DNA from: Saccharopolyspora indica
GTDB lineage: Bacteria; Actinomycetota; Actinomycetes; Mycobacteriales; Pseudonocardiaceae
Length of the DNA stretch: 64,000 nt
Assembly (NCBI RefSeq): GCF_027853965.1
Contig: NZ_JAQGLB010000008.1
Span: 186,001-250,000 of the forward strand
Reading direction: 5' to 3'
Part shown: piece after piece, positions 49,002 through 59,711 of the stretch
Numbering within the stretch: the first letter of the stretch is position 1
Layout of the letters: every line of letters starts with the position of its first letter
Program-made: the position numbers and the translations under genes
The notes under the pieces: generated by a model
What the model saw: the letters and a program-made list of their open reading frames with translations, nothing else
What the model was told of the DNA's origin: nothing
The model's database searches: none

Positions 49002-50378
<1,377 letters not shown>

Positions 50379-50437
50379 TCCGTCTGCCGCCGGGCCGGGC
50401 TCCGGCCCGGCGGCCGGCCGTTCGGAAGGGACGGCAG

Positions 50438-51004
50438 ATGATGTTCCCACGGAGACTCGCACTGCTGGTGGTGCTGCTGGCCGGTCTGCTCGGCGCGGGG
50501 ACCGCGAGCGCGGCCGCGCAGGCGCGCAACGACGTCGACGTCGAGTTCACCGCCATGATGATCCCGCACCACTACCAGGCGATCCTGATGTCCGAGCTGG
50601 CCCCGGACCGCGCGGCGGAGCCCGCGCTGAAGTCGCTGGCGGACCGCATCCGCACCGAGCAGGGCCTGGAGATCAAGATGCTGCAGGGCTGGCAGGGCCG
50701 CAACGCCTTGCCGGTGACCGATGCGCCGACGGCGTACGAGGAGATGCTCGGCATGCCCGAGATGATCGAGCACATGGGCATGGCGACGCGGGAGGAGATG
50801 GCGCAGCTCGCGACGCTGTCCGGGCCCGACTTCGACCGGATGTTCCTGGACCTGATGATCCCGCACCACGAGGGCGCGGTCCGGATGCTGCAGGACGTGA
50901 TCCTGCGCGGCAGCGACCAGGACCTGAACCAGATGGCCCAGGACATGATGTCCGGCCAGAAGGCCCAGCTCGCGATCATGCGGGAGATGCAGTCCACCGC
51001 GTGA
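50438..51004 (+). CDS. DUF305 family exported protein
   Basis: This 188-residue protein has a Sec-type signal peptide (residues 1-27, RRLALLVVLLAGLLGAGTASA). The mature domain is a four-helix ferritin-like DUF305 unit with the doubled motif MIPHH: FTAMMIPHHYQAILMS and FLDLMIPHHEGAVRML. The His/Met-rich pairs (MGMPEMIEHMGM-like) could bind copper or another metal. GGAAGGG precedes ATG 50438. It is co-oriented with the propeller gene upstream. DUF305 proteins often lie near copper genes, but none are adjacent here. Confidence 0.88.
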   Translation: MMFPRRLALLVVLLAGLLGAGTASAAAQARNDVDVEFTAMMIPHHYQAILMSELAPDRAAEPALKSLADRIRTEQGLEIKMLQGWQGRNALPVTDAPTAYEEMLGMPEMIEHMGMATREEMAQLATLSGPDFDRMFLDLMIPHHEGAVRMLQDVILRGSDQDLNQMAQDMMSGQKAQLAIMREMQSTA

Positions 51005-51072
51005 GCGAACCGGACACCCCGGCCTCGGAGACCCACTAGGATTCGCGGGGGTTTTCGAGGCTGGAGGTGCGG

Positions 51073-51429
51073 ATGGCCGGTTCGACGGAGCTCAGCGCGG
51101 TGCCGGGCGTGATTCCGTACGTCGACGACCACGACGGGGCTCGGCGGTTGCTCGTCCTGGAGATCCCCCTCGTCGGGAACTCGGCCAAGCGGGCCGCCCC
51201 GATCGCGAGCATCGACGGTCGCCAGTACGTCGTCACGTGGGGATCCGTTTCGTTCGAGGTTCCCGCCGATCGCAACGTGCACGTCAGCGTGCACCTGCTG
51301 AGCAGCGGCGGGCAGGACTACATGCAAACCCAGTTCGCCTCGGTCATCCTCCCGCCGGATGCGGGGCCGGTCCGGCTGATCGCCAGGATGTCCGCGTCCC
51401 AGGAGGGCACGATCGCGCAGTACCCCTGA
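51073..51429 (+). CDS. Small beta-rich hypothetical protein
   Basis: This 118-residue protein is not one I can name. It reads as alternating strands (RLLVLEIPLVG, YVVTWGSVSFEVP, VHVSVHLLSS), suggesting a beta-sandwich. GGAGG lies 5 bases before ATG 51073, supporting expression; GTG 51067 overlaps the site. No signal peptide is evident. It lies 68 bases after the DUF305 gene and could share its transcript. Confidence 0.7.
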   Translation: MAGSTELSAVPGVIPYVDDHDGARRLLVLEIPLVGNSAKRAAPIASIDGRQYVVTWGSVSFEVPADRNVHVSVHLLSSGGQDYMQTQFASVILPPDAGPVRLIARMSASQEGTIAQYP

Positions 51430-51556
51430 GGGCAGCGCTGGTTCCGCGCGTCGATCGGAATGCCCGACCGGGGCCGCGGAGCGGTGTTCGGGCGCAGCAC
51501 GTCGCGAACCGCCCGGCTGCGAGGCGGAACACCGTTCGGACTATAGGGTGACCGCC

Positions 51557-51979
51557 GTGATCGAGATCGAGGTGCGCGGCCGGAGGAACGGCAGGTCCGA
51601 CGATGATCTGCCGACCGTGCTGGTCCGGCTCTCCGAGGAGCGGACCACAGCAGGGGAGTTGATCCGGCGCGCGGTCGAGGAGCAGATCCGGGAGCTGCGC
51701 GCCGACGCCGCGCGTTGCCGGCGAATCCTCGACCGCCAGTACCTCTCCGACGACGAGATCCGGGCGCAGGCCGCCACCGGTGCGATCCGGCCGCCCCGGC
51801 GGATGACGGCGGGCCCGGACGTGGCCGAGGAGGTCGCCAGGGCGCAACGGGCTTTCGCGCGTGGCACGTTCGTGGTCTTCGTCGGCGGACGGCAGGTCGT
51901 CGGCCTGGACCAGGAGATCACGCTTCTGATCGGAGAACCGGTCGTGTTCCTCCGGCTGGTCGCGCTGACGGGAGGCTGA
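51557..51979 (+). CDS. Small protein coupled to the DUF4132 gene
   Basis: This 140-residue protein has a ubiquitin-like first strand (IEIEVRGRRNG), a helical middle (ELIRRAVEEQIRELRADAARCRRIL) and a C-terminal beta part (TFVVFVGGRQVVGLDQEITL). I do not recognise the family. Its stop is 2 bases before the DUF4132 start, so the two are one operon. TATAGG at 51542 is 9 bases before GTG 51557, giving an almost leaderless transcript; GTG 51548 is less likely. It is probably a partner or cofactor of the DUF4132 protein. Confidence 0.72.
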   Translation: MIEIEVRGRRNGRSDDDLPTVLVRLSEERTTAGELIRRAVEEQIRELRADAARCRRILDRQYLSDDEIRAQAATGAIRPPRRMTAGPDVAEEVARAQRAFARGTFVVFVGGRQVVGLDQEITLLIGEPVVFLRLVALTGG

Positions 51980-51981
51980 AC

Positions 51982-54522
51982 GTGGTGGTGCGAGACATCC
52001 CCGAGGACTACGTCGACCTCGTTCGCGAGCAGCGCGAGCTCTTGTGGCGGTTGGTCGACCAGGCTCGGGTCTTGGCGAAGGCCCAGGACCGAGCGGGTCT
52101 GCGGGCAACCGCGGAGGAGATCCTGCTCCGGATCGAGCGGGGCGATGACGAGGCGCTGGGCAACCTCGAACCGCACGTGGGCGACATCGTCGCGGAGCTC
52201 GACGAGCTCTACGACGCGAGCTTCCCGGTCGAGCGACCGGACGACGTCACCGGTCTGCTCGCCGCGCCGTGGCCGACAGCTCGCCGGAAAGCACTGCTGG
52301 CCGAGTTCCTCGGATGCGACGTCCGGCACCACCTGTCGTTGGACGAGGTGGCGGAGAAGGCCATCGCCGCCACCGACAGCCACCTGCTGAGGGTGCTCGT
52401 CTTCACGCCGCTCGGCACCCTGCGCCGGAAGACCGCGGCGCGGATTCTCGACGCGCTGCACCGGTCGGGCGCTCTGGACGCCGCTGTGGTCGAGCGGGCC
52501 TTCGCCGACGACCGCTACCTCGGCTACGCCGTCATCGGCCGATCACCCGCGGACGATGACGCGACCAGCTCGCCGCTCGCCTGCGCGGATGCGGTGCGGG
52601 ACCACGCGGATGCGCTGACCTGGCGACTCGTCTCCGCGCCGACGCCCGCCGCCTGGCACGAGTTTCCCAAAGGGGTGCTGCCGCGCGGCCTGCGGTTCGT
52701 GCGGGCCGCGCTGGCCTGGCACGGTGACGCGCCGGTGGCCGATCACCTCGGGGCAGCCGAACTGACCGACGAGGAACGCGCCGATCTGCTCGACCTGCTG
52801 CGGGACCGGCCGGTGGAGGAGCAGCGCCAGGTATTCGAGTGGCGACTGGGCGTCGGTGACGCCGACGCGTTGTTACCGCTGTTCGGTCTGGAGAGCGCCG
52901 CGCCGTTGCTGCGCCTGATCTGCGCGATGCCGGTCGACGCGGTCACACGTCAAGACCGGGCCGTCATCCTCGGCGCGATCGAGGAGGCCGGTGCGGACGT
53001 CGCCCAGCGGCTGCTGGAGATCAAACCGAACGAGCTGGTTTCCGCCGTCATGGGTTGGAACCGCGCCGCGGTGCTGAAGCGCGTCAAGCACAACGCGCTG
53101 CAGGGCATCGCCGCGTTCGGGCTGCTGCCCCTCGCCCCGGACGAGACGGTCCTCGACCGCTACCTGGCGTTGCGCGAATCCGCGAAGAAGGGGGCCAAGC
53201 TCGGCCCCAACCGCAGGCACAGCCACGCCGCCGCGATCGAGGTCGCCCTCGATCACTTGGCGCAGGTCGCGGGTGTGCCGGACGCGAGCCGCCTCGAATG
53301 GGACTGCGAGGCGCGAATCGCCACCGAGACCCCGGTGGAAGCGGAGGCCGGGGACTACCGGATCGCGCTGCGGTTCGACGGAGCCGACCCGGCGCTGACG
53401 GTGAACCGCGGGAGCAAGGTGCTGAAGTCGGTACCTGCCGCCGTCCGCGCCGACCCCGGCTACCGGGAGCTGCGCGAGAACCAGGAGCGACTGCGGGACC
53501 AGGCTCGTCGGATGCGGACCGGGCTGGTGGAGCGGCTGGTCGCCACCGCAGGCGCACTGGCGCCCGACGAGCTGGCCCGGTTGCTGTCCCTGCCCGCCGG
53601 TGCGGCGATGCTGCCCGCGCTGCTCTGGAAGGACCGCAACGACGTGATCGGCCTGCTCGACCAGGTCGACACCACCGGCCCGATCACCGCGGTCCACCCG
53701 CTCGAACTGCACGAGCGGCAGGTGTTCGCCGACTGGCAGGCGGAGATCGTGCGACGTCGCCTCCAGCAGCCCGTCAAGCAGGTGTTCCGGGAGTTGTACG
53801 TGCTGACCCCGGCCGAACTCGAGGCGGGCGAGGTGTCGCGGCGGTTCGCCGGTCAGAAGGTCAGCGGCAAGGTGGCGGGCCAGCTGCTGTCCGGCAGGGG
53901 CTGGTCCACCCACGGCGAGCACGCCGACCACCAGGCGACCCGCGACGTCGGCGACGGCCTCACCGCCGCGTTGCGCTGCGAGTTCCACGGCCACTTCGGG
54001 ATGGGGGACGTCCTCGTCGGCGACCTCCGCTTCCTGACCGGCGCCCACCACCGCGCCGGCGGCGCACCCGTACCGCTGGGCGACGTGCCGCCGGTGGTGT
54101 TCTCCGAAGTCATGCGAGACCTGGACCTGGTGGTGTCGGTCGCCGGAATCGAGCCGGACGCGGAGCTGTCCGAGGCGCAGGCGGCGAGTCGGGCGCAGCT
54201 GCTCGCCGCGCTCATCGCTGACCTGGGGCTGGCCCGGGTCACCGTCGAGGGGCGCGTGGCAGTGGTGCGCGGCACCCGTGCGACTTACCGGGTGCACCTG
54301 ACCAGCGGCAGCATCCACGTCGAACCGGGCGGACACCTCTGCGTGGTGCCCGCTTCGTTCGGCGCCACGGCCCACCGGCGCCTGTTCCTGCCGTTCTCGG
54401 ACGAGGACCGGATGACGAGCGTAGTTCTGAGCAAGGTGCTCCTGCTCGCCGAGGACGAGAAGATCAGCGACCCGTCGATCCTGTCCCAACTGGATTCCCT
54501 CACCGCCGAGCCGACCACCTAG
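51982..54522 (+). CDS. DUF4132 domain protein (MolR/YehI-like)
   Basis: This is a large 846-residue cytoplasmic protein. The N-terminal 450 residues are helical, HEAT-like repeats (YVDLVREQRELLWRL, then AADHLGAAELTDEERADL-type segments). The C-terminal 350 residues match DUF4132: QQPVKQVFRELYVLTPAELE, then RRFAGQKVSGKVAGQLLSGR, GDLRFLTGAHHRAG and VPPVVFSEVMRDLDLVVSVA. Related E. coli YehI/MolR lies beside MoxR-VWA genes; here the MoxR-VWA pair is 28 kb away. A GGAGG site 6 bases before GTG 51982 supports the start. The function is unknown. Confidence 0.82.
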   Translation: MVVRDIPEDYVDLVREQRELLWRLVDQARVLAKAQDRAGLRATAEEILLRIERGDDEALGNLEPHVGDIVAELDELYDASFPVERPDDVTGLLAAPWPTARRKALLAEFLGCDVRHHLSLDEVAEKAIAATDSHLLRVLVFTPLGTLRRKTAARILDALHRSGALDAAVVERAFADDRYLGYAVIGRSPADDDATSSPLACADAVRDHADALTWRLVSAPTPAAWHEFPKGVLPRGLRFVRAALAWHGDAPVADHLGAAELTDEERADLLDLLRDRPVEEQRQVFEWRLGVGDADALLPLFGLESAAPLLRLICAMPVDAVTRQDRAVILGAIEEAGADVAQRLLEIKPNELVSAVMGWNRAAVLKRVKHNALQGIAAFGLLPLAPDETVLDRYLALRESAKKGAKLGPNRRHSHAAAIEVALDHLAQVAGVPDASRLEWDCEARIATETPVEAEAGDYRIALRFDGADPALTVNRGSKVLKSVPAAVRADPGYRELRENQERLRDQARRMRTGLVERLVATAGALAPDELARLLSLPAGAAMLPALLWKDRNDVIGLLDQVDTTGPITAVHPLELHERQVFADWQAEIVRRRLQQPVKQVFRELYVLTPAELEAGEVSRRFAGQKVSGKVAGQLLSGRGWSTHGEHADHQATRDVGDGLTAALRCEFHGHFGMGDVLVGDLRFLTGAHHRAGGAPVPLGDVPPVVFSEVMRDLDLVVSVAGIEPDAELSEAQAASRAQLLAALIADLGLARVTVEGRVAVVRGTRATYRVHLTSGSIHVEPGGHLCVVPASFGATAHRRLFLPFSDEDRMTSVVLSKVLLLAEDEKISDPSILSQLDSLTAEPTT

Positions 54523-54594
54523 GTCGACCGCGCCGAGCGGTGTCGGCCGAAAACCGGTCGCCGCGGTGGGCTCGGTTTGGGAGCATCGGCCAAC

Positions 54595-55695
54595 GTGGTC
54601 GGTGATTTCATTCCTGGCGCGGAGCTCTCGCGGCGGTTCTACCTGGAAGCCGTGCTGCCGGTGCTGGAGCGGGAATTGCCGGGGCTCGTGCACTCGGCGG
54701 CGTTGATCGGCGGGGGTTCGGAGGTCCTCGGGTTCGACACCGAGCGGTCCACCGATCACAACTGGGGGCCTCGGGTCCAGCTTTTCTTGGAGGAGTGGGA
54801 CTTCCGGGAGCACGGGGCTTCGATCTCGGAGCTGCTCGCCGAGCGGTTGCCTCGGGTCTTCTCGGGATTCCCCACGAACCTCGAGCCGGTCGGAGCCGAC
54901 GGTGCGCGGCACATGCGGATGGGCAGCGGGCCGTTGCAGCACGGGGTCGTGGTCGCCGAGCTCGGAGGCTGGTTGACGCGGCACCTCGGGTTCGATCCGC
55001 TGGGCGAGGTCACCGACTTCGACTGGCTCGCCACGCCTGCCCAGACGCTTGCCGAGGTCACGCGCGGCGCTGTCTTCCACGACGGGCTGCGGCTGCTGAA
55101 CCGGGTGCGGGAGCGGTTGGCGTGGTACCCGGACGATCTGTGGCGGTACCTGCTGGCGTGCCAGTGGCAGCGGATCAGCCAGGAGGAGGCGTTCACCGGG
55201 CGGTGCGGGGAGGTCGGGGACGAGGTCGGATCGGCTGTGGTGGCCGGTCGGCTGGTTCGCGACCTGATGCGGTTGTGCCTGCTCGTGAGGCGGCGGTATC
55301 CGCCGTACGGCAAGTGGCTCGGCAGCGCTTTCGCGCAGCTGCCCGTCGCGGCGGAGCTGACGCCGGTCTTCACCGCTGCGCTGGCCGCGACCGGCTGGCG
55401 GGATCGCGAGCACCACCTCGCCGCTGCCTGCGAAGCGGTCGCAGGCATGCACAACGAGCTCGGCCTCACCGAGGACGTCGATCCGCGCACTCGCCCGTAC
55501 CACGAGCGGCCGTTCCAGGTGCTGCACGCCGAGCGCTTCGCGCACGCGCTGCGGGAGAGCATCAGCGACGATGCGGTGCGCGGATTGCCGCTGGTGGGCA
55601 GCGTCGATCAGTTCCTCGACAGCTCCGACGTGCTCTGCCACCACGAGCTACGCCGGGCCGCGGCCAAGGCCGTCCACGAACCGCAGCGGAGTTGA
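54595..55695 (+). CDS. DUF4037 nucleotidyltransferase-like protein
   Basis: This 366-residue protein has a nucleotidyltransferase-type N-terminal half. LIGGGSEVLGFDTERSTDHNWGPRVQLFLE carries the GGSE...D.S.DH core (long stretch split here: GGGSEVLGFDT, then RSTDHNWGPRVQLFL). The C-terminal half is helical (FVGRC-type RYLLACQWQRISQEEAF, then RLVRDLMRLCLLVRRRYPPY), as in DUF4037 proteins. GTG 54595 is chosen, with TTG 54577 the alternative. It lies 72 bases after the DUF4132 gene and 38 bases before the MOSC gene. The substrate is unknown. Confidence 0.78.
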   Translation: MVGDFIPGAELSRRFYLEAVLPVLERELPGLVHSAALIGGGSEVLGFDTERSTDHNWGPRVQLFLEEWDFREHGASISELLAERLPRVFSGFPTNLEPVGADGARHMRMGSGPLQHGVVVAELGGWLTRHLGFDPLGEVTDFDWLATPAQTLAEVTRGAVFHDGLRLLNRVRERLAWYPDDLWRYLLACQWQRISQEEAFTGRCGEVGDEVGSAVVAGRLVRDLMRLCLLVRRRYPPYGKWLGSAFAQLPVAAELTPVFTAALAATGWRDREHHLAAACEAVAGMHNELGLTEDVDPRTRPYHERPFQVLHAERFAHALRESISDDAVRGLPLVGSVDQFLDSSDVLCHHELRRAAAKAVHEPQRS

Positions 55696-55733
55696 GCGCT
55701 CCGGTGGAAACGGCTGCTCGGTAGGCTTTTCGG

Positions 55734-56444
55734 GTGACAGTGGTCGTGGGTGTTGTCGAGCGGATCTGGCGGTATCCGGTCAAATCGACCGGTGGTGAGC
55801 CGCTGACCCAGGTGGACGTGGATGCGCGCGGACTGGTGGGCGACCGGCTCTTCGCGGTTCGCGATGCCGACGGCAAGTTCGGGTCGGGGAAGAACACCCG
55901 CCGCTTCCGCCGGATGCCCGGGCTGCTGGAACTGCGCTCTCGCTACGACGAGAACCGCGACCAGCCCGAACTGCTGGATCCGCGAGGAATCGCGGTTCCG
56001 GATCCCACCGCCTTCATCCGCGAATACCTGGGCCGCGATGACGTCGAAGTGGCGCGAGAGGGCGCTGTCTCGCACTTCGACCAGCTCCCGCTGAGCGTGC
56101 TGACCACCGCCACCCTCGACTGGGTCCGGTCAGCGGTTCCCGGAGTTCCCGTCGACGAGCGGCGCTTCCGCCCGAACCTGCTGGTGCGCACTCCGCCGGG
56201 TGTTCGGCCCTTCGTCGAGGACGAGTGGTTCGGGAGCGGAGCGGCGATCGGCGACGCGCTGCGCGTCGAGTTCGTGCGATCCAGCGAACGGTGCGTGATG
56301 ACCAACGAAGCCCAGCAGGACCTGCCCCGCTCGCCGCTGGTGCTGCGCGCCATCGCCGAGGCCCACGACACCCGCCTGGACGCCCTGGCGACCATCGCCA
56401 CCCCGGGCAAGGTGCAGGCAGGCGACCCCGTCACCCTGCTCTGA
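55734..56444 (+). CDS. MOSC domain protein
   Basis: This 236-residue protein starts with the MOSC N-terminal beta-barrel (VERIWRYPVKSTGGEPLTQV, then ARGLVGDRLFAVRD). The core MOSC domain follows (RRFRPNLLVRTP, GSGAAIGDALRVEFVRSSERC). The Cys of RSSERCVMTN corresponds to the sulfur-accepting Cys of molybdenum-cofactor sulfurase-type MOSC proteins. -10 TAGGCT lies 6 bases before GTG 55734, suggesting a leaderless mRNA. It probably belongs to the mARC/YcbX-like group, reducing N-hydroxylated compounds or handling sulfur on molybdenum cofactor. Confidence 0.86.
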   Translation: MTVVVGVVERIWRYPVKSTGGEPLTQVDVDARGLVGDRLFAVRDADGKFGSGKNTRRFRRMPGLLELRSRYDENRDQPELLDPRGIAVPDPTAFIREYLGRDDVEVAREGAVSHFDQLPLSVLTTATLDWVRSAVPGVPVDERRFRPNLLVRTPPGVRPFVEDEWFGSGAAIGDALRVEFVRSSERCVMTNEAQQDLPRSPLVLRAIAEAHDTRLDALATIATPGKVQAGDPVTLL

Positions 56445-56503
56445 GACGTTCGCCGTCAGAATCACCCAGGCCTCGCCGACAACTGCGTGCGAGCGATACC
56501 GGC

Positions 56504-57571
56504 TCAGTTTCCGGCACTGGTGGTTGGTTGTCCGCTACTTCCGCCGGCGTGCGCGGTCTGACCGGTACCGCTGATCTCGGCTGTGATCTGTGGAACAAGG
56601 CCTTCGAAGACGTGCTTTAGCCGCTTCTTGGTCTCTTCGACGAAGTGGGCCTTGAGCGGGTCCACGCAATGCTCGACGACTGCCGGGTGCCGCGGTGGGG
56701 ACTTGCACATCAGGACCGTCAATGTGCGCAGTGCGGGCAGCAGGACCTTGGCATCGCTGATCACGGTCAGCCCGAGCGCGTCGGTGAGTCGTTTCCAGAC
56801 CTGCGTTGCGCAGGCAGTGATCACCTTCCGCTGAACTTCGGCGTAACCGTTCTCCTGGCGCGATCTCATGATCTGGTCGGTCACCATGCCGGGTACCGAG
56901 TCGAGAAGGCGGTTCGATTCCTCGATGGCCACCACCAGCCGCACGAGCAATTCGCACCAGAAGTGGTCCGCCATGGCCCGGCGAGTTCCGGGTTCGATTC
57001 GTCCGAGGTCCTTCTCAACCTCGCTGAGCACCTGCCCGAGCAAGTGGCCGAGGGCTTCGACCCGCTCAGCCTCCGAGACGGGGTTGCCGAGGGCGCGATC
57101 GGTACTCGCTGGGGTCGGTTCGGGAGCATCAGCGCGTTCTGCAGAGCTGTGCACCCGCTCCTCGAGGTCCGCGCGGCGGGAGGATTCGGCGTCGTCGGGA
57201 ACAGAGCGTTCTTGTTGAATGATGTTCTTGCCGGTTGAGTCCGTGCCGGAGATGCGTGGCCGCTCCGCACGCTGGTCTTCCTGGTGGAGCTCTTTGACCA
57301 GATCAGAGCAGGCCGTGTCGATGGCCGCCCGCTTGTGCGGCAGAGTGGCTTTCGGCTTCTTCTGCTTCTTGGCTTGCTGTTTGGCGTACTCCTTCCGCCA
57401 GCGTTGGTCGGCAACCTGCTCGAGCTTGCGCAGATCTTCTGCCGTTCCTCGTCTGGCCAGGCAGAGCTTTCCGACCCAGCCGTGCTTCGTGCCCGCGCAG
57501 TGGTTGCACTCGCACCTCTCGCCAACGGCATTCGCGCAACTGGCCGGATGTTCTCCGTCCTGCGTCAACAT
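56504..57571 (-). CDS. Orphan Cys-rich N-terminal hypothetical protein
   Basis: I do not recognise this 355-residue protein. The first 25 residues carry five cysteines (ASCANAVGERCECNHCAGTKH), likely a metal-binding finger. A Lys-rich coiled stretch (RWRKEYAKQQAKKQKKPKA) and an acidic linker follow. The last 190 residues are helical. Base use is less GC-biased than in neighbouring genes, and the same holds for the gap beyond its start, which suggests acquired DNA. ATG 57571 is used. It could be a nucleic-acid-binding or mobile-element cargo protein. Confidence 0.65.
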   Translation of the reverse strand: MLTQDGEHPASCANAVGERCECNHCAGTKHGWVGKLCLARRGTAEDLRKLEQVADQRWRKEYAKQQAKKQKKPKATLPHKRAAIDTACSDLVKELHQEDQRAERPRISGTDSTGKNIIQQERSVPDDAESSRRADLEERVHSSAERADAPEPTPASTDRALGNPVSEAERVEALGHLLGQVLSEVEKDLGRIEPGTRRAMADHFWCELLVRLVVAIEESNRLLDSVPGMVTDQIMRSRQENGYAEVQRKVITACATQVWKRLTDALGLTVISDAKVLLPALRTLTVLMCKSPPRHPAVVEHCVDPLKAHFVEETKKRLKHVFEGLVPQITAEISGTGQTAHAGGSSGQPTTSAGN

Positions 57572-57946
57572 TCCCCCCCAGGATTCTCGGCGATGTTGCG
57601 TCGGATGGTTCCGTCTGCGGGGTGCTGGTCGTACCGCTGCTTCGGCGAAATTCGAAGCGTGACAGCGAAAACGAGATTTATGACGAACTCCGAGTCCATT
57701 CGGGCGTTCTCAAGTTCTGATCAAGTACTTCGGTCACTCGAGGTATTGACGGTTGCGGCAGTCGTGGCGCATCAGGTGCGGACAGTGCTCCGTTGGATGG
57801 CAAGACCGCTGCCGGTGTTCTTCGCGATCCCACCGGTGGCGGAGTCGATTCGGTCGCACAGCGGCGTGGTCAGCTCTTCCGCGATCGAACTTCGGGCGTG
57901 GTGCCGGTTTCCGGGCCGCCAGTCGGTGATCATCGTGCCGGTCTCC
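57572..57946. other. AT-richer gap between the orphan gene and MFS gene
   Basis: These 375 bases hold no clear gene. A 53-codon minus-strand frame (57772-57933) has GAGGAGACCGGCACG before its ATG and opens MITDWRPGNRHHARSS, but no family features. Composition is lower in GC than the flanks, continuous with the orphan gene. Confidence 0.4.
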
Positions 57947-59215
57947 TCACGGTTGAGGCGGCTGGCTAGGTGCTGGGTACGGGTGCAGTTCTGGTCGGCA
58001 GCCTCGTCTGCGCGGGGTGCGTACGTCCTGGCACTGGTCGTGCCGGGAGGTGCGCTTCGTGCCGCGTTGCCCGCCGACGGTGATGCCGACGGTCGCAGCG
58101 AGGGCCAGGAGGGTCAGCGAGGTGCCGATCCACGGAGTCGCGGTGACGTCCCACGTTTCGATCACGCGACCGCCGAGGAAGGACGCCGCGGAGATCCCGG
58201 CGTTGAAGGCGGCGATGTTCAAGCCGCTCGCGAGCTTGGCCGCGGACGGGCTGTGCTGTTCGGCCACGCGCACCGCGTGGGTCTGGACGGCGGGCGAGAT
58301 GAGGAAGGCGAAAACTCCCCACACCGCGAGGTTCACGGCGACGGCGACCTGGTTGCTGCCGGTCAGCAGGAGCGCGGTGAGGGAGGCGCACAACCCGATC
58401 AGGGCCACGCGGATCGTGCGCACGGTGCCGGCGGAATCGGCCATCCGGCCGCCCAGCAGGTTTCCGGCCACGGTGGCGGCGCCGAAGAGGACGAGCAGCC
58501 AGGTCACCCCGGCCGTGCTGTACCCGGCGTGTTCGGTCAGCAGCGGTTCGAGGTAGGTGAAGACCGCGAAGCTGGCCCCGAAGCCGAGTCCGGTGACGAC
58601 GTAGGTGAGCAGCAGCGGGCGCAGGCGCAGCAGCCGGAGTTGGGAGCGGAGGTCGGTGCGGTCGTCGTCGACGGTGGACGGGATCAGGGCGAGCACGGCG
58701 AGGGTGCCGGCAGCGCCGAGAGCGGCAACGGCGCCGAAAGTGGCGCGCCAGCCCAGGTGCGTGCCCAGCACGGTGCCGAGCGGGACGCCGAGGACCATCG
58801 CCGCGGTGAGGCCGAGGAACATCATCGAGATGGCCCGGGAGGCGCGATCGGCGGGCACGAGCGACGCGGCGACCGGAGCGCCGATGGCGAAGACCGTGCC
58901 GTGGGCGGTTCCCGCCGCGATGCGGCCCAGCAGCAGAACGGGGAAGGTCGGTGCCAGCGCCACCGCGATGTTTCCCGCGGTGAACAGGACCATCAGCCCG
59001 ACCAGCACCCAGCGGGCGTCGAAGCGGGACAGCGCGCTGGTGGCGATCGGGGAGAACACGGTGATCGCCAGGGCGTAGGCGGTGACGAGCAGTCCCGCCG
59101 TGCCCAGGGAGACGTTGGTGGCGTCGGCCATGGCCGGAAGCAGGCCGACCAGGACGAATTCGCTGACGCCGATGGCGAAGGCGCTCAGGGTGAGCGCGCT
59201 CAAGCGCACGGGCAT
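57947..59215 (-). CDS. MFS transporter, DHA1 (AraJ/YdhP-like)
   Basis: This 422-residue protein has twelve predicted helices, opening RLSALTLSAFAIGVSEFVLVG, which is the GVSEFV signature of AraJ/YdhP/NepI-type exporters. Helix 2-3 region ATSALSRFDARWVLVGLM and GRIAAGTAHGTVFAIGAPVA support it. The last 35 residues (GTKRTSRHDQCQDVRTPRRR) are polar and unlike the family, perhaps a frameshifted tail extending to 57947. It is in line with the GlcG-like gene (88-base gap) and divergent from IclR. Confidence 0.85.
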   Translation of the reverse strand: MPVRLSALTLSAFAIGVSEFVLVGLLPAMADATNVSLGTAGLLVTAYALAITVFSPIATSALSRFDARWVLVGLMVLFTAGNIAVALAPTFPVLLLGRIAAGTAHGTVFAIGAPVAASLVPADRASRAISMMFLGLTAAMVLGVPLGTVLGTHLGWRATFGAVAALGAAGTLAVLALIPSTVDDDRTDLRSQLRLLRLRPLLLTYVVTGLGFGASFAVFTYLEPLLTEHAGYSTAGVTWLLVLFGAATVAGNLLGGRMADSAGTVRTIRVALIGLCASLTALLLTGSNQVAVAVNLAVWGVFAFLISPAVQTHAVRVAEQHSPSAAKLASGLNIAAFNAGISAASFLGGRVIETWDVTATPWIGTSLTLLALAATVGITVGGQRGTKRTSRHDQCQDVRTPRRRGCRPELHPYPAPSQPPQP

Positions 59216-59303
59216 GACGCGGGACTCCTCTTGCGGTTGTCACGTGCGGGAGTGACCGGCTGGGCCGCTCCGGCGGACGCGGGGTGCGGTGCCAGCGCTC
59301 GAA

Positions 59304-59711
59304 TCAGGCCAGGATCGCGGCTGCGGTGCGGGCGCCGGTCTGCGCGAGCTCCTCGTCGGCTGCGACGGTGGCGCCGGCGACTCCCACCGCTCCGATGGTG
59401 TTGCCGTCGGCGTCGCGCACGACGACTCCGCCGCCGAAGCTGATCAGGCCGCCGTTGGTGTGCTCCAGGGTGTAGATGGCCCCACCCGGGCGGGCCTCCT
59501 GCCCGAGTTCGGCGCTGTCGGTCCCGAACAGGGCGGCGGTGCGCGCCTTGCGCAGCGAAACCTCCGCGGGCCCGCGCTGTGCTCCGTCCATACGCACGAA
59601 GGCCACCGGGTGCGCGGCCTCGTCCACCACGGTGGCGCACACCGCGAATCCTCCTTCCGTCGCCGCGTCCTGTACTGCCGTCAAGATCTGCTGGGCGAGA
59701 GCGGATCGCAT
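59304..59711 (-). CDS. GlcG/HbpS family protein
   Basis: This 135-residue protein is of the GlcG/HbpS/PduO-C fold. FAVCATVVDEAAHPVAFVRM, then RKARTAALFGTDSA, GGLISFGGGVVVRDADG and GAVGVAGATVAADEELAQ are family motifs. In HbpS these proteins bind haem and sense oxidative stress; GlcG is linked to glycolate use. There is no signal peptide, unlike HbpS. ATG 59711 has GGAGGAAAC directly before it. With the MFS gene it forms an operon opposite the IclR gene, so an IclR-controlled uptake or export function is likely. Confidence 0.87.
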   Translation of the reverse strand: MRSALAQQILTAVQDAATEGGFAVCATVVDEAAHPVAFVRMDGAQRGPAEVSLRKARTAALFGTDSAELGQEARPGGAIYTLEHTNGGLISFGGGVVVRDADGNTIGAVGVAGATVAADEELAQTGARTAAAILA

